A stretch of DNA of 47,378 nucleotides from Candidatus Gastranaerophilales bacterium (GCA_944324255.1 CALUVM010000015.1:1-47378); one strand, 5' to 3'. Positions 25,895-34,852 are shown, numbered from the stretch's first letter. Made by a program: numbers and translations. Notes: generated by a model not told the origin, from the sequence alone.

Positions 25895-25920
25895 TTCAAC
25901 ATAATTGTAATTATGTTGAA
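25895..25920. promoter_or_regulatory. Palindrome copy 2, upstream of the ACT-domain gene
   Basis: TTCAACATAATT (25895-25906) and AATTATGTTGAA (25909-25920), perfect 12-bp arms, 2-nt centre. It lies upstream of the extended -10 TGCTATAAT (25962-25970) of the ACT gene. It shares its core and 3' flank (TTATGTTGAACTTT) with copy 1. Confidence 0.65.
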
Positions 25921-26002
25921 CTTTTATTAGTCTTACAATAATTAGTAATACCTTTAATTTATGCTATAATATCCATATATAATTCATATTCAAGGAGTTT
26001 TT

Positions 26003-26281
26003 ATGGACGATTACAAAATAATTATTACAGTATCTGGAACAGATAAAGTCGGGATTGTATCAAGTGTTTCTACCCTGCTTGCTAAATATAAAGTTAATAT
26101 TGAAGATATTAAACAAACCCTTATGCAAGGTCATTTTGTAATGTTTATGCTCTGTGATATAAAAAATTCAACCGTTAATTTTAAAGAATTAAAAAACTTG
26201 TTAATAGAAGAAGGAAACAGACTTGAGCTTGAAATCTGGGTACAGAAAAAAGGTATTTTTGAAAAAATGCATACGGTCTAA
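26003..26281 (+). CDS. ACT-domain protein (UPF0237/GcvR-like)
   Basis: The 92-aa protein has the UPF0237 layout: an N-terminal ACT domain opening ITVSGTDKVGIVSSVSTLLAKYKVNIEDI and a second betabeta-alpha part. ACT domains bind amino acids or related ligands and act as regulators. AAGGAG precedes the ATG; the promoter is TGCTATAAT at 25962-25970. Its stop and the next start overlap as TAATG (26279-26283), so the two are translationally coupled. Confidence 0.87.
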   Translation: MDDYKIIITVSGTDKVGIVSSVSTLLAKYKVNIEDIKQTLMQGHFVMFMLCDIKNSTVNFKELKNLLIEEGNRLELEIWVQKKGIFEKMHTV

Positions 26282-26667
26282 TGAATAAATCAAAAATAAA
26301 AAAATCTTTAAAGAACTTAAAAGAAAAAACAGAAATATTCAAGAATTTGTGTATCAACCCTGATGACCCTTGCGCACTAAGAAAACTCGGAATTTCAATG
26401 CAGAAAAAAGGAGATTTTGACAAAGCTCTTGAATATTATAACTATGCGCTTGAAAATTCTGAAGAAAAAGAAGTCGAATATACCCTTATCGGGACTATTT
26501 ATTATTTAAAAGAAGAATTAGACGAGGCTGTAAAATATTTTGAACTGGGAATAGAAGAAAATGAACATTACGAACCCGCCTATGAAGGAAGGAATCAGGC
26601 TCTTCTTGAAAACCAGCTTAAACTTATTGAACTTCAGGAAAATTTGATTTCCAGATATTCAAATTAA
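26281..26667 (+). CDS. TPR-repeat protein
   Basis: The 128-aa product contains two to three tetratricopeptide repeats (DPCALRKLGISMQKKGDFDKALEYY; EVEYTLIGTIYYLKEELDEAVKYFELGIEEN) and a helical C-terminus. TPRs are protein-binding scaffolds; the partner is unknown. It is coupled to the ACT gene through TAATG, suggesting the two proteins act together. Confidence 0.82.
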   Translation: MNKSKIKKSLKNLKEKTEIFKNLCINPDDPCALRKLGISMQKKGDFDKALEYYNYALENSEEKEVEYTLIGTIYYLKEELDEAVKYFELGIEENEHYEPAYEGRNQALLENQLKLIELQENLISRYSN

Positions 26668-26795
26668 AAACTAAAAAAGGTTTAAAAATTTAAAAGGGTA
26701 AAAAATACCTTTAAAAATCTTAATTCTGCAATTTATGTGTATGAACTCCCGATTTAATATTATGATGGCAAATCTTGCCAAACAAGGAGGGTTAT

Positions 26796-27455
26796 ATGCA
26801 AATAAAAATATTACTTGTAGAAGACCAGAAGCTTATGCGTATAGGTATAAAATCTCTGTTTTGCGACTTTCCGGAACTTGAAATAGTAGCAGAAGCAACC
26901 AACGGCAAAGAAGCAATAGAAAAATCCAAGCTTCTTAAACCGGATATTGTACTTATGGATATCGGACTTCCGGATATATCAGGAATAGAGGCTACAAAAC
27001 AGATTTTGGAACATAATAATAATATCCATGTAATTATTCTTACTTCTCATGTTTCGGAAGAAGAGCTTACCGCATCCTTGCAAGCGGGAGCCAGTGCTTA
27101 TGTAATAAAAGATATTAATACCGAATTTTTAATGAATGTAATAAAAATGGTAAAAGAAGGTGCAATGTGGATAGACCCGCATCTCACACCGTTTATCAGG
27201 GATAAAAACTGCGGAGTTCTGCCGTCCAGACAACTCTCACGAAGCGTATTCAAAGAACGGCACTCAAACCTTACACAAAGAGAATACGAAGTTTTAAAAC
27301 TTATAGTAGACGGGCAGTCAAACAGTGATATAGCAAGAACTCTTACAATAAGCGAACATACGGCAAAAGCACACGTATGTAATATTATCCAGAAGCTTGT
27401 AGTAGATGATAGGACTCAGGCAGCAGTCAAAGCGCTTAAAGAAGGATTAGTATAA
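26796..27455 (+). CDS. NarL/FixJ-family response regulator
   Basis: The 219-aa protein has a receiver domain (E9-D10, phospho-acceptor D55 in LMDIGLPD, T in ILTSH, K in YVIKD) and a C-terminal LuxR-type helix-turn-helix (LTQREYEVLKLIVDGQSNSD, ISEHTAKAHVCNI). AAGGAGG precedes the ATG at 26796; the frame is open further upstream but the motif starts here. No histidine kinase is adjacent, so this is an orphan regulator. Confidence 0.94.
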   Translation: MQIKILLVEDQKLMRIGIKSLFCDFPELEIVAEATNGKEAIEKSKLLKPDIVLMDIGLPDISGIEATKQILEHNNNIHVIILTSHVSEEELTASLQAGASAYVIKDINTEFLMNVIKMVKEGAMWIDPHLTPFIRDKNCGVLPSRQLSRSVFKERHSNLTQREYEVLKLIVDGQSNSDIARTLTISEHTAKAHVCNIIQKLVVDDRTQAAVKALKEGLV

Positions 27456-27457
27456 TA

Positions 27458-27484
27458 AAAAAGGGGTATTTGTTACCCCTTTTT
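27458..27484. terminator. Bidirectional terminator, response regulator and M16 peptidase genes
   Basis: Stem AAAAAGGGGTA (27458-27468) with TACCCCTTTTT (27474-27484), 5-nt loop, immediately beyond the regulator stop and just before the convergent peptidase stop. Confidence 0.9.
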
Positions 27485-27485
27485 A

Positions 27486-28814
27486 TTATTTATCCTTAGG
27501 AGAAAGAACCGCAATTACCGCATTATTTATATCCAAATATTTCTTTGCAGCTTCTTTCAAGTCCTCTGCCGTGAGTTTTTCACATATAGGAATATAATCC
27601 TCGGCAAGTGCTAAATCATCACAAACAGTCATATAATAACCGATTGTTTCTCCAATTTCCGACACAGTTTCTACCTCGCAGGCAAAACGTGATTTTAATT
27701 TTTTTCTTGCTTTATTTAATTCTCTTTCGGTTATATTTTCTTTAAGTTTTTCAACTTCATTTTTAACAAGTTCAATAGCTTTGTCTTTATATTCAGGATT
27801 AAAGTTTGCCTGCACAAAGAAATTACTTCCGTCACGGAAAGCATAGTTTTCTGCATCAATTATATTGAAAATTCGTTCCTGAGAATTTTCAATAAGATTC
27901 TGATACAACCTCGAACTTGCCCCTTCGCCCAATATAATGGACAACATTTCAAGCGCAATCAGATTTCTTAAATCCCTTGCAGGAACACCAAGATAACCAA
28001 ACATCATAAAAGAAGAGTTAATATTTGCTTTTTCTTCCAGATAAACCGTACTGCTTACGGGTTTATCCGGCAAAATATTCCTTTCAGGCGGCTCCGGTCT
28101 TTCTCCCCAGTTGAATTCTTTTACAACTTTATCCAGAACTTTATCAAAATCAAACTCGCCGACAATAATAGTTGTAACATTCTTAGGAGAATAGAATGTT
28201 CTGTAATAATTCATAACTTCCTGTTGAGAAACCTGCGAAATTATCTCCGGAGTTCCGATTACATCTCTTTTATAAGGGTGAGAAGTATACATTGCATTAT
28301 TTGCAGCGTTATAAACCTTAGTCCACGGCTGGTCTTTTCTCATCCTGATTTCTTCAATAACAACATGTCTTTCACGCTTATCTGTTACATTTTTATCATT
28401 AACATCAAACGGCGCACCCATTTCGTAATCAGGGATTACAGGGTCAGTCATCATATCGGCATGCAATTCTATTGCAAGATTAAAATTCTCATCATTTTCA
28501 CCCTTAGGTAAAGTTACATAGTAAAAAGTATAGTCTTTCCAGGTTGCAGCATTAACAATCGCACCTCTGGCTTCAAGAATATGGTCAAACTCGCCTGCTT
28601 TATGTTTGTGAGTCCCTTTAAACATTAAGTGTTCCAAAAAATGCGAAATCCCGTTGTTCTTATCATTTTCATTGATAGAACCCGTTTTCACCCAGCTTGA
28701 TACATTAACCATTCCGCCTTCTTTGTATGCAAGGACTATTTTATGTCCATTTTCTCGTTCATAAATCTTAACATCCCTCGTCAGGAATGGATACTTTACT
28801 GATGTTTCTTTCAT
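27486..28814 (-). CDS. M16 zinc metallopeptidase
   Basis: The 442-aa protein belongs to the pitrilysin/processing-peptidase family, with the inverted zinc motif HFLEH (58-62) and a downstream Glu in HVVIEEI (about 154). About 15 extra residues (GAPFDVNDKNVTDK) lie between the two. An M16_C domain follows (ILPDKPVSSTVYLEEK...). No signal peptide, so it is probably cytoplasmic, degrading peptides. AAGAGG precedes the ATG. Many bacteria carry two such genes; only one is here. Confidence 0.93.
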   Translation of the reverse strand: MKETSVKYPFLTRDVKIYERENGHKIVLAYKEGGMVNVSSWVKTGSINENDKNNGISHFLEHLMFKGTHKHKAGEFDHILEARGAIVNAATWKDYTFYYVTLPKGENDENFNLAIELHADMMTDPVIPDYEMGAPFDVNDKNVTDKRERHVVIEEIRMRKDQPWTKVYNAANNAMYTSHPYKRDVIGTPEIISQVSQQEVMNYYRTFYSPKNVTTIIVGEFDFDKVLDKVVKEFNWGERPEPPERNILPDKPVSSTVYLEEKANINSSFMMFGYLGVPARDLRNLIALEMLSIILGEGASSRLYQNLIENSQERIFNIIDAENYAFRDGSNFFVQANFNPEYKDKAIELVKNEVEKLKENITERELNKARKKLKSRFACEVETVSEIGETIGYYMTVCDDLALAEDYIPICEKLTAEDLKEAAKKYLDINNAVIAVLSPKDK

Positions 28815-28893
28815 ATATACCTCTTATCATGTGTACATTATACAATAATCTATGTAGAAATGTAACAATTTTCATGTAGATATGTTAAAAAAT

Positions 28894-28923
28894 TTGACTC
28901 AGCTGCATTAAATTCTTTATGAT
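28894..28923 (+). promoter_or_regulatory. Promoter of the unknown gene at 28936
   Basis: TTGACT (28894-28899), 18-nt spacer, TATGAT (28918-28923). The -10 ends 12 nt before the ATG; ACAAGGA is the ribosome binding site. Confidence 0.5.
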
Positions 28924-28935
28924 AGGAACAAGGAT

Positions 28936-30069
28936 ATGAAAATAAGTGTAGAACCAACAATTTTAAATAGATATTATTATCACAAAGGAACTGCGGTTCC
29001 GGAGAAAAGTACTCCTCCACAGGTTCCGGATACTGAAAAAAGTCTTCCTGCATCTAATTTATCTCTGGTTAATTTTCCAAATGTAACTTTCAGAATGAAT
29101 AGCGATGCAGGATTTTTACTATCACAAAGTAAAAAATTAAAATGTGCATACAGCGGAAGAGATATGCTTCCTCTTGCAGAAGCAAAAATGATATACTCTA
29201 AACTCTTAAAAAGACCGAATGCACAATCCGCAATAAATTATCTGGTGCATTATGCTGACTATATGCACGATATTGAAGGATATATCTTTGAACTATTTCA
29301 GGATGCACCTCATAAAGGAAAACACGATTTCCAATCAATTTTGCAGGCACACCATCCGGCTGCACTGGAAAGATTAAAAGAAAAACAATCAAACATTATT
29401 AATTCCGCAGACAGAATTATTAATACAATGAGCGACCCTGTTGCAGAAACTATGGTTCAAATTAAAAAAGAAGCTATGGACAGAGTCCTTGGTAACGCAT
29501 ACTTTGGCAGAAAATCTTTCCTCGATTCAGTCAAAGTTCTTAAAGTTCCTGATGAAGATTTAGCAAAAGTTATTAAAGTATATCAAAGCTGGTATAAGCT
29601 CCCTGCCTCACGCAATGATATGGATGCTTTTATAGTTAAATATTCTAAAGAATCACATAACAATATAGCAAAACGCCTGATAAGCACTGCCGTAGGCTCA
29701 ATTGAACATATTAAGCCGCAATTCAGAAATGGTGAAGATAAATTGAGTAATTATTTACTAGTATCTGCCGCATATAATAACAACAGACAGTCAATGCCTT
29801 TAAGTGAATATATTATGCTGAACGGCGACTTGAATATTGAACAAAATCTGCAAAAATATATGAATGATGTTATAAAAGAGGTTAATAACCCTAAATCTCC
29901 TTTCTCCCTAAGAAGTTATTATCCTGAAAGTATCAAACGTGCTGTAGAAACTGAAACCCAGGGAAGAGTTATACTGAGCACCAGAGGTTTGAATCTTTCT
30001 AAAGTTCAACAACGTCAGAATACCGCTCCGGATACTTTAAGTCAGAGATATATCGTTGTTTGTAAATAA
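28936..30069 (+). CDS. Unknown protein with MKI N-terminus
   Basis: The 377-aa product is not recognised. It starts MKISVEPTILNRYYYHKG, has a Pro-rich low-complexity stretch to about residue 45, then VNFPNVTFRM and a folded-looking mostly helical region. A KCAYSGRDMLP segment (about 69-79) recalls the first half of an HNH-type zinc knuckle, but only one Cys is present and no HNH core could be completed. No signal peptide or membrane helix. The ATG follows AAGGAT. The gene is followed by a small gene at 30138. Confidence 0.72.
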   Translation: MKISVEPTILNRYYYHKGTAVPEKSTPPQVPDTEKSLPASNLSLVNFPNVTFRMNSDAGFLLSQSKKLKCAYSGRDMLPLAEAKMIYSKLLKRPNAQSAINYLVHYADYMHDIEGYIFELFQDAPHKGKHDFQSILQAHHPAALERLKEKQSNIINSADRIINTMSDPVAETMVQIKKEAMDRVLGNAYFGRKSFLDSVKVLKVPDEDLAKVIKVYQSWYKLPASRNDMDAFIVKYSKESHNNIAKRLISTAVGSIEHIKPQFRNGEDKLSNYLLVSAAYNNNRQSMPLSEYIMLNGDLNIEQNLQKYMNDVIKEVNNPKSPFSLRSYYPESIKRAVETETQGRVILSTRGLNLSKVQQRQNTAPDTLSQRYIVVCK

Positions 30070-30137
30070 ATTTATTCGTACTGCTAACTTTACTTTTTAT
30101 TTTCTTAGCACTAGAATTTAAGCATAAGGAGGCATAT

Positions 30138-30335
30138 ATGTATCAAGTTTATATCGACAGACCAACTTCTTTTGACCCTGATATGGTCGGAGAATTCAAG
30201 GATTATGATAAAGCTCTGGAACTTGCTGAAAAAGAGAAAGCTGCTGATCCTGAAATTTCTTATACTATCGAAGAAACTAACGGTTGTGTAAATAGTTACG
30301 GAGAACAGATTACGACAGTTGTAAAAAGAGGCTAA
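30138..30335 (+). CDS. Small acidic protein, unknown
   Basis: The 65-aa product (MYQVYIDRPTSFDPD...) has no known domain; beta-alpha-beta pattern with a charged helix (YDKALELAEKEKAAD). A strong Shine-Dalgarno (AAGGAGG) 7 nt before the ATG supports translation, and a strong terminator follows. Confidence 0.7.
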   Translation: MYQVYIDRPTSFDPDMVGEFKDYDKALELAEKEKAADPEISYTIEETNGCVNSYGEQITTVVKRG

Positions 30336-30350
30336 ATAAGAAACTCTTAA

Positions 30351-30377
30351 AAAAAGAACCCGAAAAGGGTTCTTTTT
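30351..30377. terminator. Bidirectional terminator
   Basis: Stem AAAAAGAACCC (30351-30361) with GGGTTCTTTTT (30367-30377), 5-nt loop, T-run on the plus strand and A-run on the other side. It separates the small gene from the coiled-coil gene. Confidence 0.92.
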
Positions 30378-30378
30378 T

Positions 30379-30981
30379 TTAATTCATTTTAAAATCTTGA
30401 GCGAATTCCGGTCTTTGATTTGTATAATTTCCCGGAATCTGTCCGTCAGACTCAGCTCTTCTTCTTTCCAGCTGCACCTGACCGTTTTTAACAATTTCTT
30501 GAAGCTGATTTAAATTCTGTTCAAGGTTTACAAGAACCTGTTCTGCATATACAGAAGCTCCGTCTTTGATTCTTAAAGCTTCATCAATAGCTTGATTTCT
30601 CATACTATCAGCTTCTTCAAGAGCCTTGCGTTTAATATCTTCACAATCGGTTATAACCTGTTCTTTAATCTTTTCAGCTTCTCTTTGAACAGCTCTTAAT
30701 AAATCAGATTCACTTAAAAGTCTGTTAGCTTCTGCTTGAGCATCAGCAACAATCTTTTCTGCTCTCTGCTGCGCTTCATATTGAAGTTCATCTTTCCTTC
30801 TCAGAAGAGCCCTTGCTTCTTTAATTTCATCAGGAAGAGCCGCATAAAGTTTGTCCAATATATTGGTCACCGTATCTTTTTTCACAACCGTAAAGCAGTA
30901 TCCTAAAAGCGGAAATCCTTTATCTAAAGCCTCTTCAAGCTCATTCATTAAACCGTATATAACATCTTGTTGTGAATTCAT
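30379..30981 (-). CDS. Coiled-coil protein resembling ATPase subunit B/E-like or DivIVA-like family
   Basis: The 200-aa protein has an N-terminal helical domain (LMNELEEALDKGFPLLGYCFTVVKKDTVTNILDKL, then LPDEIKEARALLRR) and a long central coiled coil rich in Ala/Glu/Lys (EAQQRAEKIVADAQAEANRLL...). Proteins with this layout are often annotated as F0/V-ATPase subunit-like but are not ATP synthase parts; function is unknown. ACGGAGT precedes the ATG. Confidence 0.78.
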   Translation of the reverse strand: MNSQQDVIYGLMNELEEALDKGFPLLGYCFTVVKKDTVTNILDKLYAALPDEIKEARALLRRKDELQYEAQQRAEKIVADAQAEANRLLSESDLLRAVQREAEKIKEQVITDCEDIKRKALEEADSMRNQAIDEALRIKDGASVYAEQVLVNLEQNLNQLQEIVKNGQVQLERRRAESDGQIPGNYTNQRPEFAQDFKMN

Positions 30982-31042
30982 TTTATACTCCGTAACTGAT
31001 AGTTAACAGAATTGTACAACAAACAACCAAAAAAAGTCAATC

Positions 31043-31423
31043 CTAGACCATGCCTGATTCACTACTGTAAATAAAGCTTATGTCACCCGGAAGAGTAGAC
31101 ATAATACCGGAAAGAATTCTATTCGCATCATCAACATTTACGGAATACGCATTACTGTTTAAAAAACTTTTATTTTTTATGACAGTCTGTAATTGCTGAA
31201 ACAGTTTATAACTTTTTACTCTGCTCGCAAGACCGTATCTTTCTATATATCTTTTATATTCTTCCGGAAAAGAACCTTCAATACAGCATAACATATCCTC
31301 AACACGGGATTTATTAACTGATTTTTTACCAAACCAGCCGCCGGTAGATTCTTCATTTAAAATTCTTTTAAGTTTTTTAAAATACTTTTGTAATTCTAAA
31401 GTTACTTCATCAGGATTTAACAT
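31043..31423 (-). CDS. Helical protein, unknown
   Basis: The 126-aa product is not recognised. It appears cytosolic and all-helical at the N-terminus (PDEVTLELQKYFKKLKRILNEES) with a central Gly-Trp segment (GGWFGKKSV). It lies 61 nt upstream (in gene order) of the coiled-coil gene on the same strand and may share its transcript. AAGAGG is the likely ribosome binding site. A TATAAT box on the minus strand lies within 40 nt of the ATG. Confidence 0.62.
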   Translation of the reverse strand: MLNPDEVTLELQKYFKKLKRILNEESTGGWFGKKSVNKSRVEDMLCCIEGSFPEEYKRYIERYGLASRVKSYKLFQQLQTVIKNKSFLNSNAYSVNVDDANRILSGIMSTLPGDISFIYSSESGMV

Positions 31424-31485
31424 TATCTTTCAACCTCTTTAAAAAATTATACAAGATTCTTCATAAAATCTCAAGGTTAACTTTT

Positions 31486-31496
31486 TATGCTAAAAT
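31486..31496 (+). promoter_or_regulatory. Extended -10 box of leaderless rpe
   Basis: TTATGCTAAAAT-type extended -10; TAAAAT at 31491-31496 ends 6 nt before the ATG at 31503, so the transcription start should coincide with the A of the ATG. Confidence 0.6.
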
Positions 31497-31502
31497 GGGA
31501 GA

Positions 31503-32141
31503 ATGGATAGAGTTATTATTTCACCTTCAATACTTTCTGCGGACTTTATGAATCTTGAACAGGAAATATTTTCTGTTAAAGAAGCAGGTGCCGGATGGAT
31601 TCATATAGATGTAATGGACGGTCATTTTGTCCCTAATATTACAATAGGGGTACCCGTTGTAAAATCTATCCGCAAAAAAACAGATATTTTTCTTGATGTA
31701 CATTTAATGATAGAAAATCCTGAAAAATATATTAAAGCCTTTGCTCAAGCGGGAGCTGACTTAATAACATTTCACTATGAAGCAGCAAACGACCCTTTAA
31801 AAGTTATTTCTTTGATAAAAGAATGCGGCAAAAAAGCCGGAATTTCTATTAAACCGCAAACTCAAAGCAAAGAAATTTTTCCATATCTCAATGACGTGGA
31901 TTTAGTACTTGTAATGACTGTAGAACCCGGATTCGGCGGACAGGAATTTATGCATGACTGCGCAATGAAGATTCCTCAAATTAAAGAAAAAGCTCCGGAA
32001 AATCTTATTATTCAAGTAGACGGCGGAATCAACAATCTTACAAGCAAAATTTGCAAATCTCTGGGAGCAAATTCACTTGTTGCAGGAAGTTATATTTACG
32101 GCAGTGATGATTATAAAAAAGCTATTGAGAGTCTAATCTAA
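31503..32141 (+). CDS. rpe: Ribulose-phosphate 3-epimerase
   Basis: Interconverts ribulose 5-phosphate and xylulose 5-phosphate in the pentose phosphate pathway. The 212-aa TIM-barrel protein has SPSILSADF, HIDVMDGHFVPN, DVHLMIENP, VMTVEPGFGGQ, QVDGGI and GANSLVAGSYIYG. His in HIDVMDG, both Asp residues (DVMDG and QVDGG) and DVHLM His fit the metal and catalytic sites. The oppD-type gene follows 43 nt later with its own promoter. Confidence 0.97.
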   Translation: MDRVIISPSILSADFMNLEQEIFSVKEAGAGWIHIDVMDGHFVPNITIGVPVVKSIRKKTDIFLDVHLMIENPEKYIKAFAQAGADLITFHYEAANDPLKVISLIKECGKKAGISIKPQTQSKEIFPYLNDVDLVLVMTVEPGFGGQEFMHDCAMKIPQIKEKAPENLIIQVDGGINNLTSKICKSLGANSLVAGSYIYGSDDYKKAIESLI

Positions 32142-32172
32142 CCTGCGGATTCAAAATTTTAACAACCGGCGG

Positions 32173-32178
32173 TAAAAT
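32173..32178 (+). promoter_or_regulatory. -10 box of leaderless oppD-like gene
   Basis: TAAAAT ends 6 nt before the ATG at 32185; no Shine-Dalgarno. A weak -35 (TTCAAA, 32150-32155) sits 17 nt upstream. Confidence 0.5.
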
Positions 32179-32184
32179 GGTCTT

Positions 32185-33144
32185 ATGGAAAATATTTTAG
32201 AAATTAAAAACCTTAATCTATGTTTCAGAGGAGAAGAGCAATCTTATCAGGCGCTTTATAATGTAAATTACAACTTAGAAAAAAGTTTAATCCACGCTCT
32301 TGTCGGAGAATCCGGCTGCGGAAAGACAATGACCGCAATGTCCGTTATAAGGCTTCTGCCTAAAAATGCTTATATTAAAAGCGGAGAAATTATTTTTCAG
32401 GGAGAAAATCTGCTCGATTATAAAGAATCTCAAATGCGCAAACTTCGTGGAAACAAAATCGCACTTATTCCGCAAGATCCGATGACTTCTTTAAATCCTT
32501 TATATACAATAGGAAACCAGCTTCTGGAATCCGTACAAACCCATTCTAATGTTACGAAAAGACAGGGAATGAGAAAAGTACGGGAGGTTTTGGATTTAGT
32601 CAAAATTCCGGATGCGGAAAATAAACTTAATTTTTACCCGCATGAATTTTCCGGCGGAATGAAGCAGAGAATAATTATAGCAATGGCACTTGCCTGCAAT
32701 CCCGAACTTATTATTGCAGATGAACCTACTACAGCACTAGATGTTACTATTCAAAAACAAATTATGGATTTAATTCTGGAAATTAAAAAAGAATTCGGCT
32801 TGACCGTTCTTTTAATTTCACACGATTTAGCCCTTGTAAGTAATTATGCAGATACCATTTCTGTTATGTATTCCGGGCATATTGTAGAGCAGGCGACATC
32901 GGATGAATTTTTTCAAAACCCTAAACACCCTTATTCTATTGCTCTTTTAAATTCGCTTCCCGGAAATAATCCGGCACAAAAATTAAAAACAATTACCGGC
33001 GCACCGCCAAGTATTCAGGAAGTAATCTCCGGATGCAAATTCCACCCCCGATGTGAATTTGCAGAAGCCGGTTTGTGTGAAATAAAAGAACCGGAATTAA
33101 CCCTCCGCAATGAAAAACACTTCGTTTCATGTCTAAGATTTTAA
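32185..33144 (+). CDS. Oligopeptide/dipeptide ABC transporter ATP-binding protein (OppD/DppD-like)
   Basis: Nucleotide-binding subunit of an ABC importer for di- or oligopeptides (or nickel). The 319-aa protein has Walker A GESGCGKT (about 41-48), the Q-loop, signature SGGMKQR, Walker B LIIADEPTTALD and H-loop LISHD, and the extra C-terminal OppD-type region with FHPRCEFAEAGLCE (three Cys counting VSCLRF). No permease or binding protein gene is nearby, so the rest of the transporter is elsewhere. Confidence 0.95.
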   Translation: MENILEIKNLNLCFRGEEQSYQALYNVNYNLEKSLIHALVGESGCGKTMTAMSVIRLLPKNAYIKSGEIIFQGENLLDYKESQMRKLRGNKIALIPQDPMTSLNPLYTIGNQLLESVQTHSNVTKRQGMRKVREVLDLVKIPDAENKLNFYPHEFSGGMKQRIIIAMALACNPELIIADEPTTALDVTIQKQIMDLILEIKKEFGLTVLLISHDLALVSNYADTISVMYSGHIVEQATSDEFFQNPKHPYSIALLNSLPGNNPAQKLKTITGAPPSIQEVISGCKFHPRCEFAEAGLCEIKEPELTLRNEKHFVSCLRF

Positions 33145-33176
33145 TACAATTTTTTAAAAAGTATATTTATTTCATA

Positions 33177-33479
33177 TTACAGACGGAATAATTTTTGAAA
33201 CCAGTTTTTTTCAGGCGGAAAATATTTGTTTTTTAGATCAATTGTTCGCCTGTCTGCTTCCCGAAAAAGCCGGTTAAAAGCTTTTTCTTTAGCAGCACTG
33301 TTTTTAGGGTAATAACTATGAATCAAATTTATTCTGTTATGAATTTCTCTGTCTAAAGCTTCAAGTTCACGTTCATAAGGAGATTGAGAAAAACGATATA
33401 AATTAGTTTTTCCTTCCTCAATATCTTTAAAATTAATATTATGATTATAAGTATGCCGGTTGATCGGTAATATTTTCAT
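33177..33479 (-). CDS. Small MKI...F-type protein, unknown
   Basis: The 100-aa product has no recognised domain. It begins MKILPINRHTYNHNINFKD (F17-K18) and continues as a charged helical protein with EREIHNRINLIHSYYPKNSA- and RRTIDLKNKYFPPEKNWFQKLF-like segments. AAGGATAAG precedes the ATG. It lies just beyond the ftsZ terminator, on the same strand. Confidence 0.65.
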   Translation of the reverse strand: MKILPINRHTYNHNINFKDIEEGKTNLYRFSQSPYERELEALDREIHNRINLIHSYYPKNSAAKEKAFNRLFREADRRTIDLKNKYFPPEKNWFQKLFRL

Positions 33480-33502
33480 AAACTTATCCTTTCGTAACTA
33501 AA

Positions 33503-33531
33503 AAAGAGAGAACAGTTAAACTGCTCTCTCT
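33503..33531 (-). terminator. ftsZ terminator
   Basis: On the minus strand AGAGAGCAGTT pairs with AACTGTTCTCT (one G-U), followed by a T-run. It lies just downstream of the ftsZ stop. Confidence 0.8.
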
Positions 33532-33552
33532 CTTTTCTTTTAATTACTTAAA

Positions 33553-34737
33553 TTATTTTCTTAAGAAATCAGGAATCTGAATTTCTGAGAAAGATGACAT
33601 TGTAGGAGCCTTAGGAGCTGCATTATTAAATGCACCTGAGAAGAATTCCGCTGCGCTGATTGAACGGTTTTCAACTTTTTCTTCTATAGGCATTTGTGAG
33701 CGGAGTTCAAATCCTGTTGCAATAACAGTAATCTGAATTTCACCTTGAATATTGTCATCAACTACAGCACCAATAATAACTCTTGCATCATCTAATACTG
33801 CATCATTTATAATATTTGTAGCATCTGTTACTTCATGAAGTGTCATATCAGGTCCGCCTGTAATATTAACAATTACACCGCTTGCACCGTTGATTGAAGT
33901 TTCAAGAAGCTGAGAGTTAATAGCAATTTTAGCAGCTTCAATAGCTCTGCCTTCACCTGTACCTCTTCCGATACCCATAAGAGCTGAACCCGATGCCTGC
34001 ATTACACTCTTAACATCAGCAAAGTCAACGTTAATCAAACCAGGAATTGTAATAATATCAGATATACCCTGAACACCTCTTAAAAGAACTTCATCAACTA
34101 CGATGAACGATTCTTGAAGTGATACTCTTCTATCTACAACATCAAGAAGTTTGTCATTAGGAATAACAATAAGAGCATCAACAGCTTCTCTTAATTTTTC
34201 TAAACCTTGTTGTGCCTGGTTTTGTCTGCGTTTTCCTTCAAAAGAGAACGGTTTTGTAACAACACCGATTGTAAGTATTCCTAAATCTTTTGCAATCTTA
34301 GCAACTATAGGAGCTGCTCCGGTACCTGTTCCGCCGCCCATGCCGGCAGTAACAAACACCATATCTGCACCTTCGATAGCCTGTGTAATTTCTTGTTGTG
34401 CCTCTTCAGCAGCCTTTTCACCAACTTGAGGCTCTCCGCCGGCACCAAGACCGTTTGTTAATTTAGCACCGAGCTGAATTTTGTTCGGGCAGGCAGAATA
34501 ATTTAATACCTGCAAATCTGTATTCATTAACCAGAATTCAACACCTGTTAAACCTGATTTAATCATTCTGTTTACAGCGTTTCCGCCGCCGCCGCCAACA
34601 CCTATTACTTTAATCTTTGCAGGGCTGACACCCGGTGCAGGAGGAATTACACTGTCAGATGATTGTATATTGTAATTCATATCAGATGTTGTATCTGCAT
34701 CTTTTCTTCCAAAAATATCCGGTCCTAAATTGTCCAC
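33553..34737 (-). CDS. ftsZ: Cell division protein FtsZ
   Basis: Tubulin-like GTPase that forms the division ring. The 394-aa protein has the signature [10 protein letters not shown] (134-143), an NxDxQ-like T-loop segment (NTDLQVLNY) and the conserved C-terminal peptide (IQIPDFLRK) that binds FtsA/ZipA-type partners. The N-terminal 40 residues are disordered. Start is GTG with AAGAGGAAA upstream. No ftsA/ftsQ or mur genes are adjacent; coaX and WYL genes lie upstream. Confidence 0.98.
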   Translation of the reverse strand: MDNLGPDIFGRKDADTTSDMNYNIQSSDSVIPPAPGVSPAKIKVIGVGGGGGNAVNRMIKSGLTGVEFWLMNTDLQVLNYSACPNKIQLGAKLTNGLGAGGEPQVGEKAAEEAQQEITQAIEGADMVFVTAGMGGGTGTGAAPIVAKIAKDLGILTIGVVTKPFSFEGKRRQNQAQQGLEKLREAVDALIVIPNDKLLDVVDRRVSLQESFIVVDEVLLRGVQGISDIITIPGLINVDFADVKSVMQASGSALMGIGRGTGEGRAIEAAKIAINSQLLETSINGASGVIVNITGGPDMTLHEVTDATNIINDAVLDDARVIIGAVVDDNIQGEIQITVIATGFELRSQMPIEEKVENRSISAAEFFSGAFNNAAPKAPTMSSFSEIQIPDFLRK

Positions 34738-34852
34738 GATTTTTCCTCTTATTTATTTAACTATACTATTAACGATATAATAACATACTATTTTAAATAG
34801 AAAAAATTGTAAAGTTTTTTCGGGTATTTTTTGAGGTTATGTTAATATAAGT

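Noticed and set aside
28850-28900. ATGTAGAAA near-matches upstream of the gene at 28936, considered as extra DnaA boxes
   Set aside because: Only one eight-of-nine match and one weaker site; no cluster or A/T-only stretch as at 43.3 kb.
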